Of a DNA stretch of 64,000 nt, positions 1 through 8,601 are shown piece by piece. The translations under genes and the position numbers were made by a program. Source of the DNA: Marinoscillum sp. 108 (lineage in GTDB: Bacteria > Bacteroidota > Bacteroidia > Cytophagales > Cyclobacteriaceae); assembly GCF_902506655.1 (NCBI RefSeq), contig NZ_LR734817.1, forward strand, positions 87,666 to 151,665, given 5' to 3'. Each line of letters begins with the position of its first letter. The first letter of the stretch is position 1. Below the pieces are notes generated by a model. It was given only the letters and a program-made list of their open reading frames with translations. It ran no database searches and was not told where the DNA came from.

Positions 1-1
1 G

Positions 2-2140
2 GAAACCACGGGATTTGATCAGAAAAATCCAGAGCTGAAACGCCTCACTAAACTCGAAAGAGATCATGGTAACATCTACCTAAACATAGAAAGGGTTCCA
101 GCGCTCATCAATATCTTCACTCAAGATCCCACCAACCTGGATTTGGGTAAATCGGCTTTTCTGGATCTCAAAGTGGGAGATAAAACTGCCAACCTTACCG
201 GCTTTTCTTTTGTAGATCAGCCAACCCAGTTTCTGAGTAATTTCCGCACTTCTTCCGGAGCAGAATTTGACATTGCCAATATCATTCCCATTGAAGCATC
301 CTGGTTTTACCACTTCAGTACAAAGGATCCTGCTGCATTGGGCACATCTCTCCAGCAGTATTATCAAGCCACCGCACCTGATGTTCTAAAATACCAAGCC
401 AAACTCCTGAAGGACGCAGACTTTGATGTGAACTACACCTTCAACCTGATGGATGAAGAAATAGGGTTGATCACGATGGAATCAGCCGCTACCGGCGAAC
501 ATCACCAACTTCTGATTTTGGAAGTGAACGACATGGGTGAAGCCCTTAAGTTTTTCAACTCAGCAGGCGAGCGACATATGCTCACCACCGGCGACACACT
601 GTATCATGAGCAATACGGTGATTATGAAATCCGTAAGCTTCCCGTTGCCAACTTTCCTTATGCACTATTGGGTAACCTGGCGCGAGGTTTTGAAGATTCC
701 TATTACCTCCAGTATCGCAATAATCTGGTGTTTAGCAACAACCTTCAACAGCTCAAAAATTTCACCATCTCCATAGAAAATGAGGGCACATGGACCAAGT
801 CCCTTCGGATCAGTCACTTTCTGGATCAAACCAATAAAGAGGCCAGCTTCAGCTTGTTTGTGAATACACCAAGAGCGTGGAATCAGCTATTAAACGGCCT
901 GAAGCCATCGTGGAAAGACTATCTCGCTGAGCATCAGTTTTCCTTTAAAAATCTGGAGTTTCTGGCTTTTCAGTTCAGCACAGTGGATGATAAATTTTAC
1001 ACCAACCTCACCATTTATCAGCCAAACCTGCCAAACAGAAGTATACCCGAACGCATCAAAACATTGAGGTCTATCACCCTTCCTGATTTTATCAAAACCA
1101 AACCCTGGCTTGTTACCAACCACAATAACAAACTCAAAGAAGTATTTGTGCAGGATACTGCTAATAATGTGTACCTCATTGGTTCCGATTTTTCGGTCAT
1201 CTGGGATAAGTCCATCTCAGCGCCCATCATCAGTGATGTAAGGCAAATTGATTATTATAAAAATGGAAAACTACAGTACATTTTCGCCACGAAAGAGGCC
1301 GTGCACATACTGGATCGCACAGGGGCTTACCTCCCCGAATTTCCTAAAAAACTTGCTCAAATAAAGGAAATAGAGCATTTCGGCATCATTGATTATGACA
1401 ACACGAAAAATTACCGGTATGCCATCACTGATGACAAAGGCCTGATGTACCTCACCGACAAAGACCTGAAACCCCTGCCAGGCTGGAGTCCTAAAAACTT
1501 CGAAAAACCCCTCGTGCAAGCACCATTGCATCGGAGGATAGATGGGAAAGATGTGATCATTGCTATCCGTAAAGATGGTAAGCTCTTTGTCCTCAACCGA
1601 AAAGGTGACAACTATGCCAGCTTCCCCCTCGAGACCAACTCGGAAATATCCGACGACCTGTTTGTGAGCAGTGCCAACAGCCTCGATAAATCCACGATTA
1701 CCCTGCTGACCACCAGTGGTGAGTTAATGGAAATCAGCCTGAAAGGCCGACTTACCCGGCGGGAGCAATTGTACAAACCCGGTGCAAAAACCGATTTTCA
1801 GATCATTGAAGACGTGACCGGCGATGCTTACGTTATTTTGCGCAGAACAGAAAATAGCTATGAGGTACTTGATGAAAATGGTCTGGTTTTATTTGAGAAA
1901 AACTACTTCTCCAATACTCCACTTTATCATCAGTACTATCATTTGGGAGCAGGTACAGAATTCATTGTTTTTGTGGATCCGGGTGGATCCTACCTCTATC
2001 TCTATGACCGAGAGGGTCAATTGCTCACCGGGAGACCCCTTACCGCTACTCAGCCTATTTCGGTCATGCAGTATGAAAATGAGTTCCAGATCTACCGTGC
2101 CGTAGACAGAAACCTGGAACTCATCTCTGTGTCATTCTAA
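2..2140 (+). CDS. DUF3352-like protein with C-terminal beta-propeller, 5' end outside window
   Basis: The reading frame is open from base 2 without a stop, and no convincing ATG precedes the conserved part, so the gene begins upstream of the window. At least 712 codons are visible. The N-terminal part has the alternating hydrophobic strands and aromatic-rich segments of DUF3352-type envelope proteins. The C-terminal 350 residues form repeated short strands ending in patterns such as DRTGAYLPEFPKKL and NRKGDNYASFPL, as in PQQ/WD-like propellers. Function is unknown; a periplasmic or surface scaffold role is an inference. The stop codon overlaps that of the convergent MATE gene by a few bases. 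Identification of the first domain is tentative. Confidence 0.75.
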   Translation, partial: ETTGFDQKNPELKRLTKLERDHGNIYLNIERVPALINIFTQDPTNLDLGKSAFLDLKVGDKTANLTGFSFVDQPTQFLSNFRTSSGAEFDIANIIPIEASWFYHFSTKDPAALGTSLQQYYQATAPDVLKYQAKLLKDADFDVNYTFNLMDEEIGLITMESAATGEHHQLLILEVNDMGEALKFFNSAGERHMLTTGDTLYHEQYGDYEIRKLPVANFPYALLGNLARGFEDSYYLQYRNNLVFSNNLQQLKNFTISIENEGTWTKSLRISHFLDQTNKEASFSLFVNTPRAWNQLLNGLKPSWKDYLAEHQFSFKNLEFLAFQFSTVDDKFYTNLTIYQPNLPNRSIPERIKTLRSITLPDFIKTKPWLVTNHNNKLKEVFVQDTANNVYLIGSDFSVIWDKSISAPIISDVRQIDYYKNGKLQYIFATKEAVHILDRTGAYLPEFPKKLAQIKEIEHFGIIDYDNTKNYRYAITDDKGLMYLTDKDLKPLPGWSPKNFEKPLVQAPLHRRIDGKDVIIAIRKDGKLFVLNRKGDNYASFPLETNSEISDDLFVSSANSLDKSTITLLTTSGELMEISLKGRLTRREQLYKPGAKTDFQIIEDVTGDAYVILRRTENSYEVLDENGLVLFEKNYFSNTPLYHQYYHLGAGTEFIVFVDPGGSYLYLYDREGQLLTGRPLTATQPISVMQYENEFQIYRAVDRNLELISVSF

Positions 2141-3543
2141 ACCATCATGGTTTTCCACTTGCCCCTGCGAAAGAGCAGGATGCTGATGACTGCCTGCAAA
2201 GAGTGGCAAAATGCAATGGTAAAAAAGACTCCATTTGCCTGCCAGTCCAGATACACTGATAGCCAATAGGCCAGCGGGATTTGTATCACCCAAAAGACAA
2301 AGAAATTGACAATCAAAGGGGTTCTGGTATCCCCAGCGCCGTTAAACGCCTGGCTTATCACCATACCGTAAGCAAAAAACACATACCCAAAGCAGATGAT
2401 CTGCAAAGCGGATACGGCAATCTTTACTACTCCCGGCTGCACGGTGAAAATGCCTATTATGGGCTCTGCAGCCAAATAGAACACCACAGACACTAACCCC
2501 AGGAAGATCATATTATAAAAAGCCGTCTTCCACACAGACTCCTCAGCCCTATCGGGAGCTGAAGCTCCGAGGTTTTGCCCCACCAGAGTTGCTGCAGCAT
2601 TGGACATACCCCATGAAGGTAGAATGGTAAATACAATCACCCTAAAGGCAATGGTGTATCCCGCCAGCGCCTCGGCACCAAATAAGGACATTACCTTCAC
2701 CAGGAAAATCCAACTGGCAGACTCAATCAGAAACTGGCCCATTCCGCCTAGTGAAATCTTCAGGAGCTCCACTACGGTTTTGAACCTGATCACCACATTG
2801 GCCCAACCAATCTTGATAATACCTCGCCTATTCATCAGGTGATACACCTGATAAAGCACACCTATTGATCTCCCTAATGTAGTAGCAATGGCAGCTCCCT
2901 CCACTCCATAAGCCGGCACGGGTCCCCATCCGAAAATCAACAGCGGATCCAGGATCAAATTGAGCCCATTGGCCAGCCACAGTGCCCTCATAGCAATGGC
3001 AGCATCCCCAGCGCCACGAAATATGGCGTTATTCAAAAAAAGCAAGAAGATACTCAGGTTACCTGCCAGCATAATCTGGGTAAAACCCAATCCCTCAGCG
3101 ATCAGATCTGGCTTCCCTCCCATTAGGACCAGGATGTCTTCAGCGAAGATATATCCTACACCCCCTAAAAGGGCACCAATGATGACCGCCAGAAAAATAG
3201 ATTGAAATCCGGCATCACTCGCTTTTTTGAACTTCTTTTCGCCGACCCGGCGTGCCACAATGGCCGTGGTAGCCATGCTCAATCCGATGGCCACAGAATA
3301 GATGATCATCAGTACAGACTCGGTGAGTCCCACTGTTGCCACGGCATTGACACTCACCCGCGACACGAAAAAAACATCCGCTACTGCAAAGAGAGATTCC
3401 ATGACCATCTCTGCAATCATGGGTATTGACAATAAAAAAATGGCTCTGTTAATACTGCCAGAGGTGAATTCACTTTCTGTTCCCTTTAAGGCAGCGATAA
3501 ATAATTTGAATATTCTCAGAAATTTACTGATAGCTCCAGACAT
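2137..3543 (-). CDS. MATE family efflux transporter
   Basis: A 468-residue integral membrane protein with about twelve hydrophobic segments in two homologous halves, the usual size and layout of MATE (NorM/DinF-type) exporters. These expel cationic drugs or metabolites in exchange for Na+ or H+ across the inner membrane. Typical family segments are visible: a start rich in SIPMIAEMVMESL, a loop with VGLTESVLM, and an FRGAGDA segment between the halves mirrored by FNGAGDTRTPL in the second half. The substrate cannot be predicted. The ATG at 3541-3543 is the first in frame. It is transcribed divergently from the nucleotidyltransferase-like gene, and its last codon overlaps the end of the upstream-strand gene. 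Confidence 0.93.
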   Translation of the reverse strand: MSGAISKFLRIFKLFIAALKGTESEFTSGSINRAIFLLSIPMIAEMVMESLFAVADVFFVSRVSVNAVATVGLTESVLMIIYSVAIGLSMATTAIVARRVGEKKFKKASDAGFQSIFLAVIIGALLGGVGYIFAEDILVLMGGKPDLIAEGLGFTQIMLAGNLSIFLLFLNNAIFRGAGDAAIAMRALWLANGLNLILDPLLIFGWGPVPAYGVEGAAIATTLGRSIGVLYQVYHLMNRRGIIKIGWANVVIRFKTVVELLKISLGGMGQFLIESASWIFLVKVMSLFGAEALAGYTIAFRVIVFTILPSWGMSNAAATLVGQNLGASAPDRAEESVWKTAFYNMIFLGLVSVVFYLAAEPIIGIFTVQPGVVKIAVSALQIICFGYVFFAYGMVISQAFNGAGDTRTPLIVNFFVFWVIQIPLAYWLSVYLDWQANGVFFTIAFCHSLQAVISILLFRRGKWKTMMV

Positions 3544-3584
3544 GATAAATGATAATACGATGTAAAAAATTGGAAAAACTCAAC

Positions 3585-3622
3585 TAGGGGGAAACCCCTA
3601 AGCACTGCTAAGGAATTAGCAG
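3585..3622. other. two adjacent perfect hairpins with GNRA-type loops
   Basis: Within the 337-bp gap between the MATE and NTase-like genes, TAGGGG-GAAA-CCCCTA (3585-3600) is followed four bases later by CTGCTAA-GGAA-TTAGCAG (3605-3622). Read on the + strand both loops are GNRA tetraloops. Neither is followed by a T-run, so they are not obvious terminators. They could be a structured 5' region or protein sites. The rest of the gap is A/T-rich with no credible gene. Confidence 0.5.
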
Positions 3623-3880
3623 AATCGGGTACGAGATATGACGGCTATCAGCTTCATAAGAATGCAAAGAAAAACATTTTTTTTCTTAAAAAACAACTCT
3701 CAGTTCATCACCCTCCTATTTTTCTGCAAAAAAACATCCAACTGCTTATACCATATACCCAAGGCGATACAAGACCAAAAGCTTCAATTTGCGCCAAAGA
3801 CGGTCTTTCATGCTACTTTATTAAGTTAAAATTCATATTTTCACCCTTAATACTTATTTTGCTTGGAATCACGGCCTCCT

Positions 3881-4876
3881 ATGAACAAAGATTATAGTGT
3901 TTTATTGGAAAATCTTCTCGGAAGAAGATATGACGAAGCACTCCGGGAATCAATAATCTCCGAAGCCTTTGAAGAAAGTGAATACGCCGACTGCCTGAAA
4001 TATGCACTGGAAGGCATGCAGGAAATTGACCCTTCCTACGCCTACAAAACCTTCCACATCACCAAGAGAATTCAGGAAAAAATCGAAAAGGCTTTCTCCG
4101 CCATTAACTTGAGCGTTGATTTTCGTTATCAAGGGGCTATTCAGACAGAAACCCATGTAGTTCTCTATGGGGGAGTGGAACTTTTAGTTTTGGCCAAACC
4201 CACTGACAACAAACCATGGAACACCGTATCGAGAATGGCAAGAGAAATCCTGGAAGTACTCTCGGGCGACCTGTCATTCAAAGAAGTAGATTATAGCAAT
4301 AAGCTTGACATCAGGTTAAGAACCATGAAGCCCACATGTGAAGTGAAAATACTCCCGGCAATTTGGCTGCAAAATCCGGAATACATGACCTCTAAAAGGG
4401 AAATAGACCGGGGTATCAGCGAATACAACCTGGCTAAAAAAACTCGTAGAAAGTATCTCCCCTTTCTGAACATTGCCCGAATCAACTCCAAAGACACACG
4501 GTGCAATGGCGGATTGAAAAAGATGATCCGGCTACTCTGCACCCTGCAACGGGATGCTCACGAACCCATTGGCCTCAATAACTATCAGATTGGCTCCATG
4601 CTCTATGCCATACCTGAGAAGCAACTCAAATTTAACCCTGAGTACTCACTCAGTCTGATTGGTGTGGTGTCTGCACAGCTCAACCGCATTATCACTGATA
4701 AAAATTATCGTGAGAAGCTCGTCTCACCAAGTGAAAAAGAGCTGGTTTTTGGTCCCTCTCCAATGATGAAAGAGGAAATACAAAAACTCAAAAACGAGCT
4801 GGACAGCCTTGTGGCAGATATTCAGGAGACCCTCAGAGCAGAGGGTAAAACCCTCTACAGCGAGATCAAATATTAA
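3881..4876 (+). CDS. Nucleotidyltransferase-fold protein with degenerate active site
   Basis: This 331-residue protein keeps the layout of the OAS/cGAS-like (CD-NTase) nucleotidyltransferase fold. A helix leads into GAIQTET (residues 85-91) where active enzymes have G-S-x-x-x-T. GVELLVL (98-104) stands where D-x-D-L is expected. CEVKILPA (153-160) stands where the third acid (x-D-x-V-P-A) should be. NGGLKKMIRLL (209-219) and NYQIGSMLY (234-242) match the helical core. The expected D-D-D triad therefore reads G-E-K, so catalysis is unlikely. The C-terminus is a short coiled coil. The frame could start at a TTG at 3863, but ATG 3881 is preferred. No CBASS effector is nearby. The fold assignment is inferred from motifs only. 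Confidence 0.75.
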   Translation: MNKDYSVLLENLLGRRYDEALRESIISEAFEESEYADCLKYALEGMQEIDPSYAYKTFHITKRIQEKIEKAFSAINLSVDFRYQGAIQTETHVVLYGGVELLVLAKPTDNKPWNTVSRMAREILEVLSGDLSFKEVDYSNKLDIRLRTMKPTCEVKILPAIWLQNPEYMTSKREIDRGISEYNLAKKTRRKYLPFLNIARINSKDTRCNGGLKKMIRLLCTLQRDAHEPIGLNNYQIGSMLYAIPEKQLKFNPEYSLSLIGVVSAQLNRIITDKNYREKLVSPSEKELVFGPSPMMKEEIQKLKNELDSLVADIQETLRAEGKTLYSEIKY

Positions 4877-6915
4877 CCCAATCCTGCGCGCTTCAGGAGC
4901 GCATCGGGTGCAGGAGCTTTCCCTCTAAATTTCTTATAAAGAGTCATCGGGTGTTCGGTACCACCCCTGCTAAGGATGTTTTCTTTGAATGATAGTGCCG
5001 TAGCCTTATCAAACACGCCCTTCTCCTGAAAAACGGAAAAGGCATCTGCATCCAAAACCTCTGCCCATTTGTAGCTATAGTATCCGGCCGCATATCCTCC
5101 TGCGAAAATGTGCCCAAACTGCACACTCATATTGGTGTTTGGCACTGGCGGAAACAAATCGGTTGAAGCAAACGCTTCGTTCTCCACTGCCCGTACATCA
5201 GCCAGCGTCCCTGCCTTTTCAAAGGGAATGTTATGCCAGTTCATATCCAATGCGGCAAAACTCAACTGCCTCACTGTGGCATACGCTTCATGGTATGTAG
5301 CACTCTTCTTCAGTCTTTTCACATATTCTGCTGGTATCAGCTCTCCATTTTCAAAATGCTTGGCAAACAGATCCAGACACTCTTTTTCATAACACCAGTT
5401 TTCCAAAATCTGTGAAGGCAACTCCACAAAATCCCAGTATACGTGAGTGCCTGATAAACTGGCATAGCGAGTATCTGCCAGCATACCATGCAGCGCATGT
5501 CCAAACTCATGAAAGAGGGTGGTGACCTCATCAAACTTGAGCAAGGAAGGCACATCCTCTGAGGAAGGCGTGAAATTGCACACGATAGATACATGCGGAA
5601 TCACCTTCTCCCCTCCTACTTTCTTCTGATCCCGGTAAGAGGTCATCCATGCGCCTCCACGTTTACCATCCCTCGGGAAAAAATCTGCAAAGAAGATCGC
5701 AACGACGGTCCCCTTGCCATCTAACACTTCATAAGCCTGAACATCAGGGTGATACACCGGGATTTCTTCGTTTCTTCGGAAAGAAATATCAAAAAGCCTT
5801 TCTGCGGTTTGAAAAACTCCGGAGATCACATTTTCTAATTTAAAATAGGGCTTGGTGAGTTCATCGTCCAGATCATACTTCTTCTTTCTGAGCTTCTCTG
5901 AGTAGTAAGCCCAATCCCATCGCTGAAGTTCATGATCAGCACCCAACTCTTGCATGAAAGCACGCAGCTCCTCCACTTCCTCCTTTGCTTTGGGGAGCGC
6001 GCGCGTCATCAGGTCATTTAAGAAATCCTCAACTCTGGCAGGAGATTCAGCCATTCGTTCCTCCAGTACATACTCAGCATAGGTACCGTACCCGAGCAAC
6101 TGTGCCTTCTCAGCCCTCAGCTTGGACAGCTGCAGTACGATCTCCTGATTATCCCGTTCATTTCCTTTCAGGGCTTTGCACATATAGGCCCTGTAAAGCT
6201 TCTCCCGGAGTGATCGGTTGTCGGCGTATTCCATCACCGGCATGTAGCTGGGCGCCTGAAGCGTAAAGGCCCATTTCCCTTCATGTCCTTTCTGTTTTGC
6301 CGTGCTGGCAGCTCTGCTGATGACATCCTTTGGTAAGCCGGCCAAATCGTCCTTACTCTCCACCAAATACAGGAAATCATTGGTCTCAGCCAGCAGGTTT
6401 TCACCAAACTGAAGTGAAAGCCTGGAAAGCTCGATAGAAATCTCCTTGTAACGTTCTTTTTTAGCCCCATCCAGGTCGGCGCCACTTCTCACAAAACCTT
6501 TATAGGTTTTGTCCAGCAGCATCGATTGTTCTCCGTCGAGCGACAGGTGCTCACGGTTTTCGAAAACCGTCTTAATCCGCTCCCATAAGCGGGTGTTTTG
6601 TTTCACTTCATTATCAAACTCTGACAACAAGGGTGAGGCTTCACGAGCTACCCCTTGCAGCTCGTCATTGGTTTCAGCGGAGTTCAAATTGAACAGAACG
6701 GAAGTAACCCGCTCCATAAGAGCTCCGGACTTTTCCAGCGCTTCTATGGTGTTTTCAAAAGTGGCTGGATCAGTAGATTCGGCAATGTTTTGAATTTCCT
6801 CACGGGCTTCAGTAATGGCCTGTTTCAGGGCAGGCATATAGTGTTCATTCCTGATCAAATGAAAAGGCGGGACTTCAAAAGGGGTGTTGTATGCAGATAA
6901 AAAAGGATTACTCAT
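4873..6915 (-). CDS. M3 family oligopeptidase (Dcp/oligopeptidase A type)
   Basis: A 680-residue zinc metallopeptidase, the same length as E. coli Dcp and PrlC. The zinc motif HEFGH lies at residues 469-473 in the context TTLFHEFGHALHGML, and the downstream glutamate helix has VELPSQILENW, as in family M3A. No signal peptide is visible, so it is probably cytosolic, degrading short peptides left by proteasome-like or Clp/Lon proteolysis. Whether it acts as a dipeptidyl carboxypeptidase or an endo-oligopeptidase cannot be told from sequence. The stop overlaps the stop of the convergent NTase-like gene by 4 bp. A TAccTTTG promoter element lies about 30 bp upstream of the ATG at 6913-6915. Confidence 0.95.
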   Translation of the reverse strand: MSNPFLSAYNTPFEVPPFHLIRNEHYMPALKQAITEAREEIQNIAESTDPATFENTIEALEKSGALMERVTSVLFNLNSAETNDELQGVAREASPLLSEFDNEVKQNTRLWERIKTVFENREHLSLDGEQSMLLDKTYKGFVRSGADLDGAKKERYKEISIELSRLSLQFGENLLAETNDFLYLVESKDDLAGLPKDVISRAASTAKQKGHEGKWAFTLQAPSYMPVMEYADNRSLREKLYRAYMCKALKGNERDNQEIVLQLSKLRAEKAQLLGYGTYAEYVLEERMAESPARVEDFLNDLMTRALPKAKEEVEELRAFMQELGADHELQRWDWAYYSEKLRKKKYDLDDELTKPYFKLENVISGVFQTAERLFDISFRRNEEIPVYHPDVQAYEVLDGKGTVVAIFFADFFPRDGKRGGAWMTSYRDQKKVGGEKVIPHVSIVCNFTPSSEDVPSLLKFDEVTTLFHEFGHALHGMLADTRYASLSGTHVYWDFVELPSQILENWCYEKECLDLFAKHFENGELIPAEYVKRLKKSATYHEAYATVRQLSFAALDMNWHNIPFEKAGTLADVRAVENEAFASTDLFPPVPNTNMSVQFGHIFAGGYAAGYYSYKWAEVLDADAFSVFQEKGVFDKATALSFKENILSRGGTEHPMTLYKKFRGKAPAPDALLKRAGLG

Positions 6916-6942
6916 AAATTCAGTTTGCTTTTACAAAGGGCT

Positions 6943-6950
6943 CAAAGGTA
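6943..6950 (-). promoter_or_regulatory. Candidate -7 box TACCTTTG for the M3 peptidase gene
   Basis: The minus strand reads TACCTTTG, a match to the Bacteroidota TAnnTTTG element, 28 bp before the start codon. No TTG is well placed upstream of it, so the -33 element is missing or weak. Confidence 0.5.
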
Positions 6951-6965
6951 AAAGGATTTTACGGT

Positions 6966-6973
6966 TACCTTTG
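6966..6973 (+). promoter_or_regulatory. Candidate -7 box TACCTTTG for the MscS-like gene
   Basis: A second TACCTTTG, on the + strand, lies 20 bp before the ATG at 6994 and is divergent from the peptidase box. The resulting leader would be very short, with no Shine-Dalgarno. The -33 element is not clear. Confidence 0.5.
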
Positions 6974-6993
6974 CCCCAAAAAACGAGATTAAT

Positions 6994-8595
6994 ATGAGCA
7001 AACAACTGCTTTTTGTTGGACTTTGTTTCATCTCCTTTTGGGGGTTTTCTCAGGACTCGCTTTATGTGGATTTATCCTCTCCATATGCCGCAGTGAGAAC
7101 TCACCTTTATTACTTACAGGAGGATCATTACAATGAAAACCTGGCGGCAGTTCCTTTTGGCCTTTCAGGTATCAAAAAAGAAGATGCTATTGAGAGTGCC
7201 ATCAAGCTGAAGCAAATCTGGGACGGAGAAGGTACTTACATCAACATGGATGAGTTGCCGAGAAACCCTAACTACCGGGATAGTACAAGAAACAGGGCTC
7301 AATATGTGATTAGTAAAGATCGTCCAGAGATTTTCCTCGAGAAGCAGGGCAATCAATGGATGTATTCCAAATCCTCCATTGGCTCAATAGACGAACTTCA
7401 CGATGAAGTGTTCCCGTTTGGCACGGATAAGCTACTGGAACTACTCCCCAAAATGGGTACCCGCAAGATCATGGGCCTGTACCTGTATCAGTATCTGGGT
7501 ATGCTCATTCTTGCCTTGCTTTGTGTCGTCATTCACAAAATATTTACGTTTCTCTTTGAGCAACTCATTACCCGCATGCTACTAAATGCAGGGTACGAAC
7601 GTCTGGCTGATCGCTTCTTACTTCCCGTGGCCAGACCAATCAGTATTTTTGTGGTCATTCTGCTACTCCGGGTCTTCTTGCCTGTATTGCAGTTTCCGCC
7701 AGATGTGGCTCACTGGTCCATGCTCATCCTTAGGGCGCTACTGCCCCTTTTTGGTACCATTGTGTTTTACAGGCTGGTGGATATACTGGCCATGTACCTG
7801 GAAAATCTGGCACGTCGGACCGAAAGCACTCTGGACGACCAGCTCGTTCCATTGCTCAGAAAGACCCTCAAAACCTTCGTAGTGGGGGTGGGTACGCTTT
7901 TCATCCTTCAAAACCTGGATATTCCGATCATCCCGCTACTTACCGGGCTCTCCATTGGTGGACTGGCCTTTGCCCTGGCTGCCCAGGATACCATCAAAAA
8001 TTTCTTCGGGTCGCTGATGATCTTCATCGACCGGCCCTTCCAGATTGGTGACTGGATCACCTCGGGCGAAATAGATGGTAGCGTAGAAGAAGTGGGTTTC
8101 AGGTCTTCCAGAATCCGTACTTTTAGAAACTCGCTGATGTACGTGCCGAACGGCAAACTGGCCGACAGCACCATAGATAATCATGGCATGCGCCAATATC
8201 GCCGCTTTTACACCCAGATAGCGGTGACCTACGACACCCCTCCCGAACTGATAGAAACCTTTGTGAAAGGCCTGAGAAAGATTGTAGAAAATCATCCGGA
8301 CACCCGAAAAGACTACTACAATATCTATTTCAACGACATGGCCACTTTCTCTCTCAATATCATGTTTTATATCTTCTTTGAGGTTCCGGACTGGCCAGCG
8401 GAGTTGAAGGCCCGACATGAAGTGCTCATCGAGATCATTAAACTGGGTAAAAAGCTTGGTGTCAATTTCGCTTTCCCCACACAAACCCTGCAGATGGAAA
8501 AATTTCCCGGACAGCAGTCACTGTCACCTTCCTATGCCGGCACGGCAGAACTGGAAGCCAGAATGAATGATCATTTCAATACACCTAAAAATTAA
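6994..8595 (+). CDS. MscS-type mechanosensitive ion channel
   Basis: A 533-residue protein with a signal peptide (residues 1-20, ending in GFSQ), a periplasmic domain of about 140 residues, four or five membrane segments (about 155-310) and an MscS core. The pore-lining helix and beta domain are seen at about 315-400: GLSIGGLAFALAAQDT followed by FFGSLMIFIDRPFQIGDWI, which is the family signature. Such channels release solutes from the cytosol when membrane tension rises. The extra N-terminal periplasmic domain makes it longer than E. coli MscS (286 residues), closer to YbdG/YnaI-like or MscK-like forms. The next gene starts 6 bp after the stop, so the two are probably co-transcribed. Confidence 0.93.
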   Translation: MSKQLLFVGLCFISFWGFSQDSLYVDLSSPYAAVRTHLYYLQEDHYNENLAAVPFGLSGIKKEDAIESAIKLKQIWDGEGTYINMDELPRNPNYRDSTRNRAQYVISKDRPEIFLEKQGNQWMYSKSSIGSIDELHDEVFPFGTDKLLELLPKMGTRKIMGLYLYQYLGMLILALLCVVIHKIFTFLFEQLITRMLLNAGYERLADRFLLPVARPISIFVVILLLRVFLPVLQFPPDVAHWSMLILRALLPLFGTIVFYRLVDILAMYLENLARRTESTLDDQLVPLLRKTLKTFVVGVGTLFILQNLDIPIIPLLTGLSIGGLAFALAAQDTIKNFFGSLMIFIDRPFQIGDWITSGEIDGSVEEVGFRSSRIRTFRNSLMYVPNGKLADSTIDNHGMRQYRRFYTQIAVTYDTPPELIETFVKGLRKIVENHPDTRKDYYNIYFNDMATFSLNIMFYIFFEVPDWPAELKARHEVLIEIIKLGKKLGVNFAFPTQTLQMEKFPGQQSLSPSYAGTAELEARMNDHFNTPKN

Positions 8596-8601
8596 CCGCT
8601 C

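Noticed and set aside
3638..3829. 63-codon frame in the 3.6 kb gap
   Set aside because: Composition is Phe/Lys-rich from A/T-rich DNA with no start context or homology pattern.
3881..4876. CBASS anti-phage system
   Set aside because: The nucleotidyltransferase active site is degenerate and there is no effector, E1/E2/JAB or HORMA/TRIP13 gene nearby.
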